A stretch of 64,000 nt of DNA, taken from assembly GCA_011525695.1 (NCBI GenBank), contig WYBX01000045.1, positions 1-64,000 on the forward strand, written 5' to 3'. The translations under genes and the position numbers were made by a program. Below, piece by piece: positions 30,798 through 41,079 of the stretch (position 1 is the stretch's first letter; each line of letters starts with the position of its first letter). The notes beneath the pieces are model-generated. The model ran no database searches. It worked only from the letters and a program-made list of their open reading frames with translations, and had not been told where the DNA came from. Source of the stretch: Verrucomicrobiia bacterium (lineage in GTDB: Bacteria; Verrucomicrobiota; Verrucomicrobiia; Opitutales; Opitutaceae).

Positions 30798-32714
30798 TCA
30801 GGGCGCGGGTGCCGGAGCCTCTGCTGCGATCGGGGTCCACTGCGCGAGCTGGCGCTTCGCGGGGGCGTAATCGGGAAACCGCTGGAGGATGGCATTCACC
30901 AGCAGCAGTCCCGAGTCGCGATCGCCAGCCGCGTCGAAATTCCGGCTCAGCTCGAGCAGGCCGCCGGCGCGATTCGGGCCGCCGAGCAGGTTCATCCGGG
31001 CGGCCGCCATCAACGCCACCCGATCACCACGAGCCTGGCTGGATCGCATCAGCACGAACCAGAGGTCGGCATCGCGCCGGCCGAGCCACTCGGGCGGCGG
31101 CCGGTGTGCGCGCACGTTGCGAATGGCACGCTCCACGTCGTCCCAATGATTCGCATCGATGGCCTGTTCCAGTTCCGAGAAGAATGCCATCTCGCCCGGC
31201 ACGGCAGCGGCCGTGTGCGCAGTGGGCGGGTCGGCCGGGCGGGCCGCGATTAGCTCCGCCAACTCGACTTCCTTCGCCTGCAGCCACGCGTTGTCGGGAT
31301 AGGCGCGGCGGCCGACCGCCGCGATCTCCCGGGCGGTATCCAGCCGTTCTTCCCGCATCATGGCCTCCAGGCTCTGCCGGATGATTCGCAGGGGCCACGG
31401 GCGGGCGCGCAGCAGTTCCACCAGCGGCAGCTGGGCCGCATCGCCCTGAGTGGTGGCCGCAGCGATCAGCCGTTGCGCCCAGCCGCGCCAGGCTTGTGCC
31501 GCCGCCGCGTTGCGATCCGGAGGCAGGACGATCTGCTCCAGCAGCGTGGCGGCAGCGCCCCATTCCCCCTGCTGCAGATGGAACTGGGCCAGCTGCAGCT
31601 GAAACCGGCTGATCGGGTAACCACGGTCCATGGCCGCCGTGACGCAACGCTGCAGGAGGGCCTCGTGCCCCACCCCGGCTAGCAGCTCGGCGACGAGAAA
31701 GATGTTCGCCGGACTCCCGCCAAATCGGAACAGATAATCGTCCAGCGCGCGCAAAGCCAAATCGTCGCGCTGCGCCTCGGCCAGCTGCGCCACGCCGTAA
31801 GCCAGCGCATCGGGTTCCGCCGGCGCCAGCCGGTGCAGCTCTGTAATTGCCTCCGACATTTCCTCGATCCGGCCCGCCTGGCCCAGCGCCCGCACCCGCA
31901 GCCGCAGCAACGCCGCCCGTTCCGGGCCGGCCTGCTCTTCCCAGGCATCCAGGATCTCGAGCGCCTCCGGGATCCGTTGGAGTGCAAGCAATGCCTGCGC
32001 CCGGTGATGCCGGGCCCGGGCGGTTTCGCCTTCCGAAACCGCGAACGTCAGCGCCGCTGCGGGCTGTCCGCCGTCGAGCAACGCGGTAAAGTGCCGGTCC
32101 GCCAGCCAGCGCCGCTCCGTCTCCGAGGGCGCCATCCCGGCGTAGCGGGTACAGACGGCCGCAACCCGGGCGTAATCCTCCCCCTGCGCGGCGATCTCGA
32201 AATACAGCTCCAGGTAGGGCCGCCCGGGATACGCGGGGCCGAGTCCCTCCGCCAGCAGGGTCAGCGCGGCCGGACGCCGGTTCGCCATGAGGTAGAACTG
32301 AGCCAGCTGGCGTCGGGCGACAAAATCCCGGGGATGCCGCGCCAGCCCGTACCGCAGCAGATTGGCGGCATCGACATACTTGCCGGCGTCAAACAACGCC
32401 TTGCCGCGCGCCAGGAAGGCCCGACCCTTGGCCGCGGAAACCTCGCTCCGCCGCATCGGATAAAACAGCGCATCCGCAAACCGCAGTTCGCTGAAACCGT
32501 TGCGCTGCCAGATCCAGAACAGCGCCGCCGCCGCCGCCAGATAGCCCGCCAGCGCCAGCGCGGCTCCACCCACCAGCAGCCCCCGCACGCTGATCGCCAG
32601 CCCGCTGTCCGGCCGCCCGTGCTGCCGCTCATAAAACCCAAACAAACCCAGGTGCCATCGCCCCCGGATGACCTGCGACGCGCCCCAGACGAACTTGACG
32701 CGCCGGCCCTTCAT
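30798..32714 (-). CDS. membrane-anchored TPR protein of unknown function
   Basis: The protein has 638 residues from the ATG at 32714; the GTG directly before it (32717) is an alternative. After a basic cytoplasmic start, one membrane helix lies at about residues 48-70 (LLVGGAALALAGYLAAAAALFW). The rest is Ala/Leu-rich helical repeats of the tetratricopeptide kind (for example ARGKALFDAGKYVDAANLLRYGL). The start overlaps the smc stop (TGATG), so translation is probably coupled to smc. The tail is Ala/Pro-rich (APAPAP). No enzymatic motif is seen. It may be a scaffold in envelope or chromosome-related processes, but that is only a guess from the coupling. Confidence 0.75.
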   Translation of the reverse strand: MKGRRVKFVWGASQVIRGRWHLGLFGFYERQHGRPDSGLAISVRGLLVGGAALALAGYLAAAAALFWIWQRNGFSELRFADALFYPMRRSEVSAAKGRAFLARGKALFDAGKYVDAANLLRYGLARHPRDFVARRQLAQFYLMANRRPAALTLLAEGLGPAYPGRPYLELYFEIAAQGEDYARVAAVCTRYAGMAPSETERRWLADRHFTALLDGGQPAAALTFAVSEGETARARHHRAQALLALQRIPEALEILDAWEEQAGPERAALLRLRVRALGQAGRIEEMSEAITELHRLAPAEPDALAYGVAQLAEAQRDDLALRALDDYLFRFGGSPANIFLVAELLAGVGHEALLQRCVTAAMDRGYPISRFQLQLAQFHLQQGEWGAAATLLEQIVLPPDRNAAAAQAWRGWAQRLIAAATTQGDAAQLPLVELLRARPWPLRIIRQSLEAMMREERLDTAREIAAVGRRAYPDNAWLQAKEVELAELIAARPADPPTAHTAAAVPGEMAFFSELEQAIDANHWDDVERAIRNVRAHRPPPEWLGRRDADLWFVLMRSSQARGDRVALMAAARMNLLGGPNRAGGLLELSRNFDAAGDRDSGLLLVNAILQRFPDYAPAKRQLAQWTPIAAEAPAPAP

Positions 32715-35700
32715 CACGCGGGTACCGGAGCCGGCGGCGATGCGGCGCGCGCACTCGTCACCGACTCGGCAAGGTTCTGCGCCTGCACTTCTGGTTCACC
32801 CTGCTCCTGGTTGAAGCGCATGGACACGGTCTTTGAAACTCCGCGCTCCTCCATCGTCACGCCATAAATCGCGCCGGCCGCCGCGACGGTCCGCTTGTTG
32901 TGCGTGATGATGATGAACTGGGATTCGCTGACGAACTTCCGCAGCAGATTCGTGAACCGCCCGATGTTGGACTCATCGAGGGGCGCGTCGAGTTCGTCCA
33001 GCAGGCAGAACGGCGATGGCTTGACCATGTAGAGCGCGAAGAGCAGCGCCACCGCGGTGAGGGTCTTCTGTCCTCCGGAGAGGAGCGAGATTCCCTTCAG
33101 CCGGGTCCCGGGGGGCTGGGCGACGATTTCGATTCCGCTTTCCAGGATGTCCTCGGCCTGGAGCAGCTCGAGCCGGGCGACACCGCCGCCAAACAGGGTG
33201 TTGAAGGTGTACTCGAAGTTCTTCTGGATTTGCCCGAAGGTGACCTCGAACTGCCGCTGTGAGGTCTGGTTGATTTCGTCGATCGCGCGGACGAGCTCCG
33301 CCTTGGCGGTCGTGAGATCATTGACCTGGTTGTTGAGGAAATCGTGCCGCTGCTTGAGCTCGGCGTATTCCTCGATCGCGACGAGGTTGACCGCCCCCAT
33401 GCTGTTCAAGCGCTGTCGCAGCGCATCGATTTCGGACTTGATGGCGGGCCAGTCCGTCGACGCCAGCGCCTGCAGGTTTTCCTCGGTCGGCTCGCCGCGT
33501 GGCTCGCGCTTCTTCCGTCTCCGCCTGGTCGGAGCGGCCGCGGCTTCGAGTCGCCGTTCGCCACCGGGCTCGACTCCATTTCCGCCTGCGTGCTCGGGAC
33601 TCGACTCCACGGCGCCGCCGCTCCCGGGTTCTCCCTCTGCCGCTGCCGGGAGCGTTGCCGCCGGTCCTGGCGAGCCTTCACCGGGTTCGTCATCGTCCTC
33701 GTCGAGGTCGAGGGGCCGGATGCCCTCGGGTTCGTCATCCGCGCGCCAGACTTCCCGGCGCCAGTCGATGGTCGCCACGTCGGCCTGAAATTCGCGGGCG
33801 GCCTCCTCCGCCAGGAACTGCGCCCGTTGGCGGTTCTCCGCGAGCTTCACCTCGTGGGCGCTGAGGAGATCGTGTGCGCGCTCGGATTCGTCGCGCACCG
33901 CATGCTGGGAGGATTCGAGGGTGCTGATTTCGCGCTCCACGTCGGCGAGTTCGAGCCGGACTTTCTCCACCTGTTCCTGCGCCACGATGAGCGTTTCGGC
34001 CAGCTGACCCGCACGGGCCCGCTGTTCCGCCGCCTCGCGTTCGAGTTGGGAGGTCTGCTCGGTCCAGGACTCGATTTCCGTCTGCCGCTGGATCAGGAGC
34101 TCGCTGAGCTGCAGCCGGCGCCGTTCCATTTCGCCCAGGCCCCGATCGATCACCTCGACTTTCTGCCGCCGTTCGGCGAGCTCGAGCCGGGCCTGGCCCA
34201 GGCTGTCGCGCTTCACATCACGATCGGTACGGACTTCCGTGAGGCGCACTTCCAGCTGATGAAGCTTCTCGCGTTGCTGCACCGCCGCCGCTTCCGCCTC
34301 AGCCAGGCCGGCCTGCGCCTTTTCCCAACGGGCATGCGCCTCGTTGCGGGCGTGCTCGAGCGCACCGAGTTCCTGCTCCATCCGCGCGAGCCGCTGGTTG
34401 CTCTCCTCGAGATTGCGCTGGGCGTTGCGCTGCTCCGTCTGGACCGCCGCCAGCGTCTGCGTGGCGGCCAGGACATCCGCCCGTCGCGTTTCGAGCACCT
34501 GCTCGGCCTCGGTCAGCCGGGCGCTCAGCAGATCGATGGCCGCCTTCTGCAAGTCGTGCGCCTGCTGATCCTCGGCCAGCGCGCGTCCGGTTTCGCGCAG
34601 ATCGATCTCGCGCTGGACGATGCTGTGCGCCGCCCGCTTGCTGCTATGGTGGCCGCCGTAGACCAGCCCGCGCCGGTCCACGAGGTCACCCTTACGGGTC
34701 GCCACCGCCAGGAAGCTGAACGCCGGGTTGGCCCGCCAGAATTCCAGGAACGCCGTGAGATCCTCCGCGAGGTAACACTCGTTCAGGATGCCGAGCGCCG
34801 GATGCGCCGGGTCCGTTCCCGCCACCCCGGTGATCGCCGGTGCGAGCCCGGCGGGAAGGTCCACGCCGGGTGCATTCTCCTTTGCGCCACACTCCGTGAT
34901 TCGCAGGACAGCCGATCCGATTTGCTCCGCCTCCAGCTGCGCCAGGATCCGCTGGGCGGTGGCAAGGTCGCTGACGCTGATGGCCTCGGCCGCCGCGCCC
35001 AGGATGGCCTCGATCGCCCGGCCGTATTCGGGCTTCACCGCGAGGCCCTGGGTGATCGGCGCCACGCTGGCGCCCTGGAGCGCCGCATCGAGCCGGCCTT
35101 GCAGCACCGCCTTCGCGCCTTCGCCAAACCCCTCCCATTTCTCCTGCAGCTGCTGCAGCAACCGCAACCGCGCCGTCCGCTGCGCGAGCTGCCGATCGAT
35201 GTCCTGCAGCTTCCGCTGCGCGTCCCGGAATTCGCGCGTGAGATCGGTGATCGCCTGCTGCGCGCCCACCACCTCGTTGTGCGTGCGGGATTTTTCGGCC
35301 AGCGCCGATTCGAGCCGCGCGTCGATTTCCGCCGCCAGCTGGGCTGACGCCACCTGCTGCTGCCGCATCCCTTCGAGATTGCCGGCAAGCGCCTCATGCT
35401 TGTGCACGCTGGTCTTCTGATCGACCTCGTAGCCGGAACAGTCCGTGCGGAGACGGGCCACGGTGCTTTCGAGCTGCAGGAGCGCGAATTTCCCCTGGTT
35501 CAATTCCTGCTCGAGCCGGCTCAGCTCGCCCTCGACCAGCGCGAGTTCACGGCTCCGCTGCTGGAACACGGCGTCGCTGCCGCCGAGCAGTTCCAGCTGC
35601 AGCTGCTTGTCCTGCGCGTTCGTATCGAACTGCACCGTCACCTCGCGCAGCTGCATCTCGAGCTCGCCCAGGTTTTCCCGCGACGATACCAGCCGGTCAT

Positions 35701-36643
35701 CCAGCCCGCTGCGACGGATCCCGGCGAGGTTCGCCGCATTCTCCGCCGCCTCCCGCTGCGATCGGACATCAAACACCGCCTGCTGGGCATCCTGAATCCG
35801 CTGGTGCAGCCGGCTGCGCAGCTGCTTCCTCTCGTTCAACAGCGATTCCTGCTGGTCGAGATTCTCCCGGCGGGCGCCCGCCTCCGCGCGCAGGGCATGG
35901 ACCTTGGCGTCCAGTTCGTCGAGCGTCGCCGTCAGCTGCCCATGATGAAAACCGCTCCAGGCCAGCGCCAGGTGCCGCAGCCGGTGGTTGAGCCGCTTGT
36001 ATCGCATCGCCTTCGCCGCCTGCCGCCGGAGGCTGCCAATCTGGCGCGAGACTTCGCCAATCACGTCCGCCACGCGTGCGAGATTCTGATCGGTCAGGGC
36101 CAGCTTCTGGAGCGCTTCGCGGCGCTGGGACTTGTATTTCGTGATGCCCGCCGCTTCCTCGAACACCGCCCTTCGCTCCTCCGGCTTCGACGAAAGGATC
36201 TGATCGATCTGCCCCTGCGCCATGATCGAGTAGCTCGTCCGGCCGACACCCGTATCCATGAAAAGCTTCTGGATGTCCTTCAGCCGGCACAGCTGGCCAT
36301 TGAAAAAGTACTCACTCTGGCCGTCGCGATGGACGCGCCGCATGATTTCAATCTCGTGGAATTCGCTCCCCAGCTGCTTCTCGCAATCGGTCAGGAGGAG
36401 CGACACCTCGCACAGCTGCGCCGCCTTGCGGGTCTCGGCCCCTTCGAAGATGACATCCTGCATCTTCCCGCCGCGGAGCGCCTTGGCGCTCTGCTCGCCC
36501 AGCACCCAGCGGATGGAATCCGCGATGTTGGATTTGCCACAGCCGTTTGGGCCGACCACGGCGGTGACCCCGGGTTCGAAGCGAAGCGTGGTGGGATCTG
36601 CGAAGCTTTTGAAGCCGTGCAGCTTGAGCGCCTTGAGATACAT
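32714..36643 (-). CDS. smc: chromosome segregation ATPase SMC
   Basis: The protein has 1309 residues from the ATG at 36643 ([14 protein letters not shown]). The N-terminal head has Walker [10 protein letters not shown] at residues 31-39. Two long coiled coils flank a hinge at about 508-665 ([15 protein letters not shown] block). The C-terminal head has the ABC signature [19 protein letters not shown] and Walker [17 protein letters not shown]. The protein is about 120-150 residues longer than usual SMC. Part of the excess is a low-complexity acidic then Arg/Lys-rich insert at about residues 966-1054, just before the second head. SMC with ScpA/ScpB organises chromosomes; neither partner is in the window. 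The downstream TPR gene overlaps its stop. Confidence 0.96.
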   Translation of the reverse strand: MYLKALKLHGFKSFADPTTLRFEPGVTAVVGPNGCGKSNIADSIRWVLGEQSAKALRGGKMQDVIFEGAETRKAAQLCEVSLLLTDCEKQLGSEFHEIEIMRRVHRDGQSEYFFNGQLCRLKDIQKLFMDTGVGRTSYSIMAQGQIDQILSSKPEERRAVFEEAAGITKYKSQRREALQKLALTDQNLARVADVIGEVSRQIGSLRRQAAKAMRYKRLNHRLRHLALAWSGFHHGQLTATLDELDAKVHALRAEAGARRENLDQQESLLNERKQLRSRLHQRIQDAQQAVFDVRSQREAAENAANLAGIRRSGLDDRLVSSRENLGELEMQLREVTVQFDTNAQDKQLQLELLGGSDAVFQQRSRELALVEGELSRLEQELNQGKFALLQLESTVARLRTDCSGYEVDQKTSVHKHEALAGNLEGMRQQQVASAQLAAEIDARLESALAEKSRTHNEVVGAQQAITDLTREFRDAQRKLQDIDRQLAQRTARLRLLQQLQEKWEGFGEGAKAVLQGRLDAALQGASVAPITQGLAVKPEYGRAIEAILGAAAEAISVSDLATAQRILAQLEAEQIGSAVLRITECGAKENAPGVDLPAGLAPAITGVAGTDPAHPALGILNECYLAEDLTAFLEFWRANPAFSFLAVATRKGDLVDRRGLVYGGHHSSKRAAHSIVQREIDLRETGRALAEDQQAHDLQKAAIDLLSARLTEAEQVLETRRADVLAATQTLAAVQTEQRNAQRNLEESNQRLARMEQELGALEHARNEAHARWEKAQAGLAEAEAAAVQQREKLHQLEVRLTEVRTDRDVKRDSLGQARLELAERRQKVEVIDRGLGEMERRRLQLSELLIQRQTEIESWTEQTSQLEREAAEQRARAGQLAETLIVAQEQVEKVRLELADVEREISTLESSQHAVRDESERAHDLLSAHEVKLAENRQRAQFLAEEAAREFQADVATIDWRREVWRADDEPEGIRPLDLDEDDDEPGEGSPGPAATLPAAAEGEPGSGGAVESSPEHAGGNGVEPGGERRLEAAAAPTRRRRKKREPRGEPTEENLQALASTDWPAIKSEIDALRQRLNSMGAVNLVAIEEYAELKQRHDFLNNQVNDLTTAKAELVRAIDEINQTSQRQFEVTFGQIQKNFEYTFNTLFGGGVARLELLQAEDILESGIEIVAQPPGTRLKGISLLSGGQKTLTAVALLFALYMVKPSPFCLLDELDAPLDESNIGRFTNLLRKFVSESQFIIITHNKRTVAAAGAIYGVTMEERGVSKTVSMRFNQEQGEPEVQAQNLAESVTSARAASPPAPVPA

Positions 36644-37016
36644 GCGGTGGTGCGGGTATGAAAAATTGCCATTGAAGGGTGCCCCCCTCACCCCGCAACG
36701 GAAATTTCCCGGAGCTTGTTCACATTCACCGCACCCAACTCGACCTCGAACCGGGCCGGATCCATGGCCGCTGATCGGTCCGCGCCGCTTTGACGCCCGC
36801 TCAGGCCCGCCCCGCAGGCGCCTGCCCCGGTGTCGGAATCCCTGCCATTTTGTGCTCCGCCCGAAAACGGGCATCGCCTCCCTCGAATATCCAACTGAGC
36901 AAATTGGAGTTACTTAGTATTTTCGCACCGCCTCGACGAATCAGGCACCCGGTATGCTTTTACCTCCCGGCAGCTTGTTCACGTTTGTGCTTTTCACTGC
37001 CCGTCCTCCCCATGCC
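36644..37016. other. divergent intergenic region, no gene or clear promoter
   Basis: This 373-nt gap separates smc (minus strand) from the sorting-tail protein gene (plus strand). An AT-richer patch around 36893-36925 (containing TTACTTAGTATTTTC) is the likeliest place for promoters, but no well spaced -35/-10 pair could be assigned. A 25-codon frame at 36688-36765 on the minus strand is not convincing as a gene. Confidence 0.4.
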
Positions 37017-37850
37017 ATGAAAATCGTTCCTGCCCTCGCCTTCATCTCGGGAATCCTGGCTGGCGCAGCCACGGCGAATGCGGCCCCGGTGGACCTCTCG
37101 ACTTGGACGGCGGAATCCTATCCCGCGGTGAGTGGTTTCGGCGCCGGGGTCTGGACGGTGGCATCGGGCGGCGGCAGCGTCCTGCAGTCGGTCAACGGAC
37201 AACCCACGATTTTCTACAGCGATTTCCTGGCCCAGGGCACGGAGGTGACAGGGAAGATTCGGGTGGGCAGTGACGGCGACGACGATTTCGTGGGTTTTGT
37301 CCTCGGCTACGATCCCGGCGATATCACCAGCGGTTCCGCCGACTACCTTTTGGTCGATTGGAAGCAAGGCACGCAGCAATTCGACTTCGGCGTTCCGTCG
37401 ACCTCCGGTGGAGGCACCGCTGCGCGCGGCCTGGCGGTTTCGCGCGTGACCGGCATTCCGGATGCGGACGAATTCTGGCAGCACGCGAATCTCGGTGGCA
37501 CGCCGATCACCAGTGGGCTCACGGAGCTCGCCCGGGGATATACCCTGGGCTCCACCGGTTATCTCGACCAGACCGAGTATTCGTTCACCTTCGATTTCGG
37601 ACCCAACAATCTGCGGGTGTACGTGGATTCCGTGCTCGAGTTGGATATCACGGGCACCTTTGCCAACGGGAGGCTCGGATTCTACAACTTCTCGCAGTCC
37701 TCCGTATTGTATTCGGCTTTCGAGGTCGAAGAGGGGTCGTTTCCTGTTCCCGTCGGCAGCGTGCCCGAAGGGGGTACGAGCGGCCTGCTCGTCGCCGCCG
37801 GGCTGCTTGCCCTTGCCGCGGTGCGACTGGGCCGCGCCAGCGTTGGGTAG
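37017..37850 (+). CDS. secreted protein with thrombospondin-C-like domain and VPEGG C-terminal sorting tail
   Basis: The protein has 277 residues from the ATG at 37017; an upstream extension to 36954 lacks a proper signal peptide. Residues 1-23 are a signal peptide (IVPALAFISGILAGAATANA). Residues about 30-235 resemble a thrombospondin C-terminal/jelly-roll domain: DDDFVGFVLGYDPGD, DYLLVDWKQGTQ and FDFGPNNLRVYVD carry the acidic calcium-type motifs. The C-terminus has a VPEGG motif, a hydrophobic helix (LLVAAGLLALAAV) and a terminal Arg cluster. This matches the layout of PEP-CTERM/VPDSG-type sorting signals processed by exosortase, although no exosortase is in the window. A surface or matrix role is likely; the ligand is unknown. 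Confidence 0.8.
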   Translation: MKIVPALAFISGILAGAATANAAPVDLSTWTAESYPAVSGFGAGVWTVASGGGSVLQSVNGQPTIFYSDFLAQGTEVTGKIRVGSDGDDDFVGFVLGYDPGDITSGSADYLLVDWKQGTQQFDFGVPSTSGGGTAARGLAVSRVTGIPDADEFWQHANLGGTPITSGLTELARGYTLGSTGYLDQTEYSFTFDFGPNNLRVYVDSVLELDITGTFANGRLGFYNFSQSSVLYSAFEVEEGSFPVPVGSVPEGGTSGLLVAAGLLALAAVRLGRASVG

Positions 37851-37979
37851 CGATCGCGACTAAACGCTGGCTTTGGCCCTCCCCGCAGGCAACCGAACCG
37901 GGTTCCGGTGCGCGGTCAGCCGGGCCTCGGGCGATCGAAGCAGCTTCCGGTTGCAGGTTTGGCCTGAGCGAATACGCGT

Positions 37980-38855
37980 ATGCCAATGCCCTCCAATGAA
38001 TCCCCAGCGTCCCCGCGTGCTCCCGGACCGGGCCTGTCCACGGTGACCGAACTCAACAATGGCGTCCGCATGCCCTGGGTCGGACTCGGGGTCTGGCAGG
38101 TGGACAGCGATGCCGAAGCCGAGCGCGCCATTCGCACCGCCATCGATCTCGGCTACCGCAGCATCGACACGGCGAAACTGTATGGCAACGAGCGCGGCGT
38201 CGGCCGGGCGATCCGCGAGTGCGGCGTCCCGCGCGAGCAGCTTTTCGTGACGACCAAGGTGTGGAATGACGACGTGCGCGGCGACCGGGTCGTCCGGGCT
38301 TTCGAACAGAGCCTGGCGCTGCTCGGACTGGATTACATCGATCTTTACCTCGTGCACTGGCCGATTGTCGGGAAGATCGTGACGGCCTGGAAAGCGATGG
38401 AGCAGCTGGCCCGGTCCGCACCCGTGAAGGCGATTGGCGTCAGCAACCATCTGCGGCCACATCTCGACGAACTCCTGGCCTCGGCGGAAGTTGTGCCGGC
38501 GGTCAACCAGATCGAGTTCCATCCCTACCTTCAGAGCCGGCCCCTGCTGGATTTTTGCCGGAGCCGGCGGATTCAGGTGGAGGCCTGGAGCCCGCTGATG
38601 CAGGGCGGGTCGCTGCTGCAGGATCCGGTGCTCGTCGAAATTGCCCGCCGGCACCGCAAGACGGTCGCGCAGGTTGTCCTGCGCTGGGATCTCCAAACCG
38701 GCATTGTGACCATCCCGAAATCGGTCCGGGCCCAGCGGATCAAAGAGAATGCCGACCTCTTTGGATTTTCGCTCAGCGAACCGGAAATGGCCGCGATTGC
38801 GGCGCTGGATCGGGCACAGCGAGTGGGCGCCGATCCCATGAACTTCGGATTTTGA
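37980..38855 (+). CDS. aldo/keto reductase
   Basis: The protein has 291 residues; the ATGs at 37980 and 37986 are both possible starts. It is an NAD(P)H-dependent (beta/alpha)8 oxidoreductase. The catalytic tetrad is visible: Asp in YRSIDTAKLYGNE, Tyr in KLYGNE, Lys in FVTTKVWND and His in DLYLVHWP. The cofactor segment IPKSVRAQRIKENADLF near the C-terminus fits NADPH binding. Closest in style to the 2,5-diketo-D-gluconate reductase group, but the substrate is unknown. The DUF5069 gene starts 6 nt after its stop, so the two are probably cotranscribed. Confidence 0.92.
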   Translation: MPMPSNESPASPRAPGPGLSTVTELNNGVRMPWVGLGVWQVDSDAEAERAIRTAIDLGYRSIDTAKLYGNERGVGRAIRECGVPREQLFVTTKVWNDDVRGDRVVRAFEQSLALLGLDYIDLYLVHWPIVGKIVTAWKAMEQLARSAPVKAIGVSNHLRPHLDELLASAEVVPAVNQIEFHPYLQSRPLLDFCRSRRIQVEAWSPLMQGGSLLQDPVLVEIARRHRKTVAQVVLRWDLQTGIVTIPKSVRAQRIKENADLFGFSLSEPEMAAIAALDRAQRVGADPMNFGF

Positions 38856-38861
38856 ACCGAC

Positions 38862-39395
38862 ATGAAACACTACGACTTCCCCACCCGTTTCCGCCGGGCA
38901 TATGACCATGCCGTGGCCCAGTACGCCGCCGGCGACCGCGAGCCCGCGACTTTTTTCGTCCCGGCCGACCTGGCCTGGCTGCAGGCGAACGGAATCGCCG
39001 CCCAGCACCTGTACGATTACGCGGAGGATCACCACAATCACGAGGGCGAACCCGGGTTCGAACAGGCGCTCGGGATCGAGCTCGTGCGGCGGGACTACTT
39101 TCACCAGGTCCAACAGGGTCGCAGGTCCGGAATGACGCTGGACGTTTCGAGCCTCCCCGAAAAGACGGCGGAAATCCGCGGAATCGCGTGGCTGCCGCGG
39201 CTGCTGCCCAAGGCGAGGGCCAAGCTCCGGGGCGAGCTTCCCTCCTCGCTGATGTTCTGCTGCGGCGGGGATCGGCGGTTCTTCAAGGAGCACGACATCG
39301 TGCCGGCGGAGTTCCTGGCCCAGGTGTATCGTCATGAACATGACGATGCCGCGATTGTCGACTGGGTGCTCCGCCGCGCCGGCAAGGCGGGCTGA
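38862..39395 (+). CDS. DUF5069-family protein
   Basis: The protein has 177 residues with no signal peptide or membrane segment. The block GIAWLPRLLPKARAKLRGEL followed by LMFCCGGDRRFFKEHDI is characteristic of DUF5069, found widely in Verrucomicrobiota and Planctomycetota. The N-terminal half (residues 1-100) is rich in Tyr/His/Asp and is not recognised. It begins 6 nt after the aldo/keto reductase stop and is convergent with the glcD-like gene across a 149-nt gap. The function of the family is unknown to me. The two-cysteine FCCGGD patch is notable. Confidence 0.8.
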   Translation: MKHYDFPTRFRRAYDHAVAQYAAGDREPATFFVPADLAWLQANGIAAQHLYDYAEDHHNHEGEPGFEQALGIELVRRDYFHQVQQGRRSGMTLDVSSLPEKTAEIRGIAWLPRLLPKARAKLRGELPSSLMFCCGGDRRFFKEHDIVPAEFLAQVYRHEHDDAAIVDWVLRRAGKAG

Positions 39396-39544
39396 AGTCA
39401 GGTCACGGGCCGAGCCATCTGCTCGGGACCCGGCGGCTGTGATGTCCGCGGCGGATCCGACGGTTGGGAGCCGCGAGGAGCCACGGGCCTCCGCTTGTTT
39501 CCTAACCTGGTGGCCGCAGTCCACCGGGTGCAGCAGACGTGCGG

Positions 39545-40981
39545 CTACTTGTGATCCCAGGGCAGCTTCACCTCGAGCCGGGGATGTTTCCAGATTTCGA
39601 AAAGCTCGAACATCTTGCCGGGATTGAGAATCCCGCGCGGATCCAGCGCATCCTTGACGGCCTTCATGGCGCGAATCTGCGCGGGCGAGTGCTGAATCCG
39701 CAGGAAGGGGGTCTTCGCCAGCCCGATCCCATGTTCGCCGGATATGGAGCCACCGAGTGCGACCACGGTTTCCATCAGCCGCCGCACGGCCTTCTCGGCG
39801 GCGCGGCACTCCGCCGGCACGGCCTTGTGGTACATGATGTTCACATGCAGGTTGCCGTCGGCCAGGTGCCCGAAGGTGGGAATGTGGAGCCCCGACTCAC
39901 GCGTCAGACTCCGGAGGAACCGGGCAAACTTCACATAATTGCGCATCGGCACGACGATGTCCTCGTTGAGCTTGGCATCGCCGAGTTCAAACATCGCGCC
40001 GGAGCATTTGCGCCGCACGGCCCACAGCTGCTCCGCGTCGGCCCGGCTCCGCGCGGCGGCGTGCGCGGTGGCATGGGCGGCCGCCCAGCCCAGCACGACC
40101 GCGCGCTGTTCGCGGACCTCCGCGCGCGAGCCCGCCAGTTCCAGCAGGATTACCGGCCGTCCGGATTGTCCCGGAAACACCACCCTGCCCGTGGCACGCT
40201 CGGCGCAGAGCACGCTTCCGCGATCGAGGAACTCGCAGATTGCCGGTTGAACCCGGGCGCGAAAGAGCGCGAGCGCCGAGCGCAGCGCATGGGCTTCGTC
40301 CCGGAACGAGGTCAGCAGCGTCCATCGTTCCGCCGGTCGGGGAATCAGCTTGAGCACCGCCCCGGTCACCACGCCGAGCATGCCCTCGCTGCCGATCCAC
40401 AGGTCGCGCAGGTTGAACCCGGCCGCAAACTTCTTGGTGGCCGTGCCCCACTCCACCGGCTCGCCGGTCGGCAGGTATCCGCGGAGCGCGATCACGAAAT
40501 CCCGGGTGACACCGTACTTGCCCCCGTGCATCCCGCCGGCATTGCACGCGATGTTGCCGCCAATGGTGCAGTACTCCTTCGAGGAGGGATCGGGCGGATA
40601 AAACCAGCCACTGGCCTCCGCCGCCCGCTGGATTTTCGCCACCGTCGCCCCACCCTGGGCGTGCGCCATTCCGGCGTCCGCATCGATGGCGACCTCGTCC
40701 AGCGCGAGCATATCGAGGACCCAGCCGCCGCGGACCGGGGTGGCGGCGCCGGTCAGCGTCGTCCCGCGGCCGCGCGTGGTGACGGGGACCCGGTGCTGGT
40801 TCGCCAGTTTCAGCGTGACGCCGACATCCGCCTCCTGCCGGGCGCGGACCACTGCGGCCGGGAGAAAGGGAAGCTTGGCGCTGTCAAAGGAGGCGTCGCG
40901 CCGCGCGGCCTCGTCCATGGCGACGATCCGCGTGCCGAGTCGGCGTTGGAGTTGCTTGGTGGCGGCGGAAAACGGGCTCAT
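39545..40981 (-). CDS. FAD-linked oxidase, glycolate/D-lactate dehydrogenase type (GlcD-like)
   Basis: The protein has 478 residues from the ATG at 40981 (MSPFSAATKQLQRRL). Residues about 45-180 are an FAD-binding type 4 domain (VPVTTRGRGTTLTGAATPVRGG, then TIGGNIACNAGGMHGGKYGVTRDF). The C-terminal FAD-oxidase domain ends with GGSISGEHGIGLAKTPFL. It oxidises an alpha-hydroxy acid such as glycolate or D-lactate to the 2-oxo acid. Partner subunits GlcE and GlcF are not next to it, so it may act alone or with genes elsewhere. It is divergent from the 2-hydroxyacid dehydrogenase gene at 41348, with palindromic motifs between. Nearby Ldh-family and glyoxylate-type aminotransferase genes favour C2/C3 hydroxyacid metabolism. 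Confidence 0.88.
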   Translation of the reverse strand: MSPFSAATKQLQRRLGTRIVAMDEAARRDASFDSAKLPFLPAAVVRARQEADVGVTLKLANQHRVPVTTRGRGTTLTGAATPVRGGWVLDMLALDEVAIDADAGMAHAQGGATVAKIQRAAEASGWFYPPDPSSKEYCTIGGNIACNAGGMHGGKYGVTRDFVIALRGYLPTGEPVEWGTATKKFAAGFNLRDLWIGSEGMLGVVTGAVLKLIPRPAERWTLLTSFRDEAHALRSALALFRARVQPAICEFLDRGSVLCAERATGRVVFPGQSGRPVILLELAGSRAEVREQRAVVLGWAAAHATAHAAARSRADAEQLWAVRRKCSGAMFELGDAKLNEDIVVPMRNYVKFARFLRSLTRESGLHIPTFGHLADGNLHVNIMYHKAVPAECRAAEKAVRRLMETVVALGGSISGEHGIGLAKTPFLRIQHSPAQIRAMKAVKDALDPRGILNPGKMFELFEIWKHPRLEVKLPWDHK

Positions 40982-41079
40982 GAGATCGCAGAGAGGGCGA
41001 ATCTGAGCGGATGCCGGAGCCCCGCGCAAGCCGGCTCCTCCGCGCCATGCCGGCCGGCACTGAAGCATCAGCTGCCGGC

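Noticed and set aside
36688..36765. 25-codon frame upstream of smc ([13 protein letters not shown]...)
   Set aside because: It is too short, lacks a ribosome-binding site, and has no homologue that I recognise. It could be a remnant, but nothing supports expression.
37860..39809. Minus-strand open frame of 649 codons over the aldo/keto reductase and DUF5069 genes
   Set aside because: The plus-strand genes have clear catalytic or family motifs; this frame has none.
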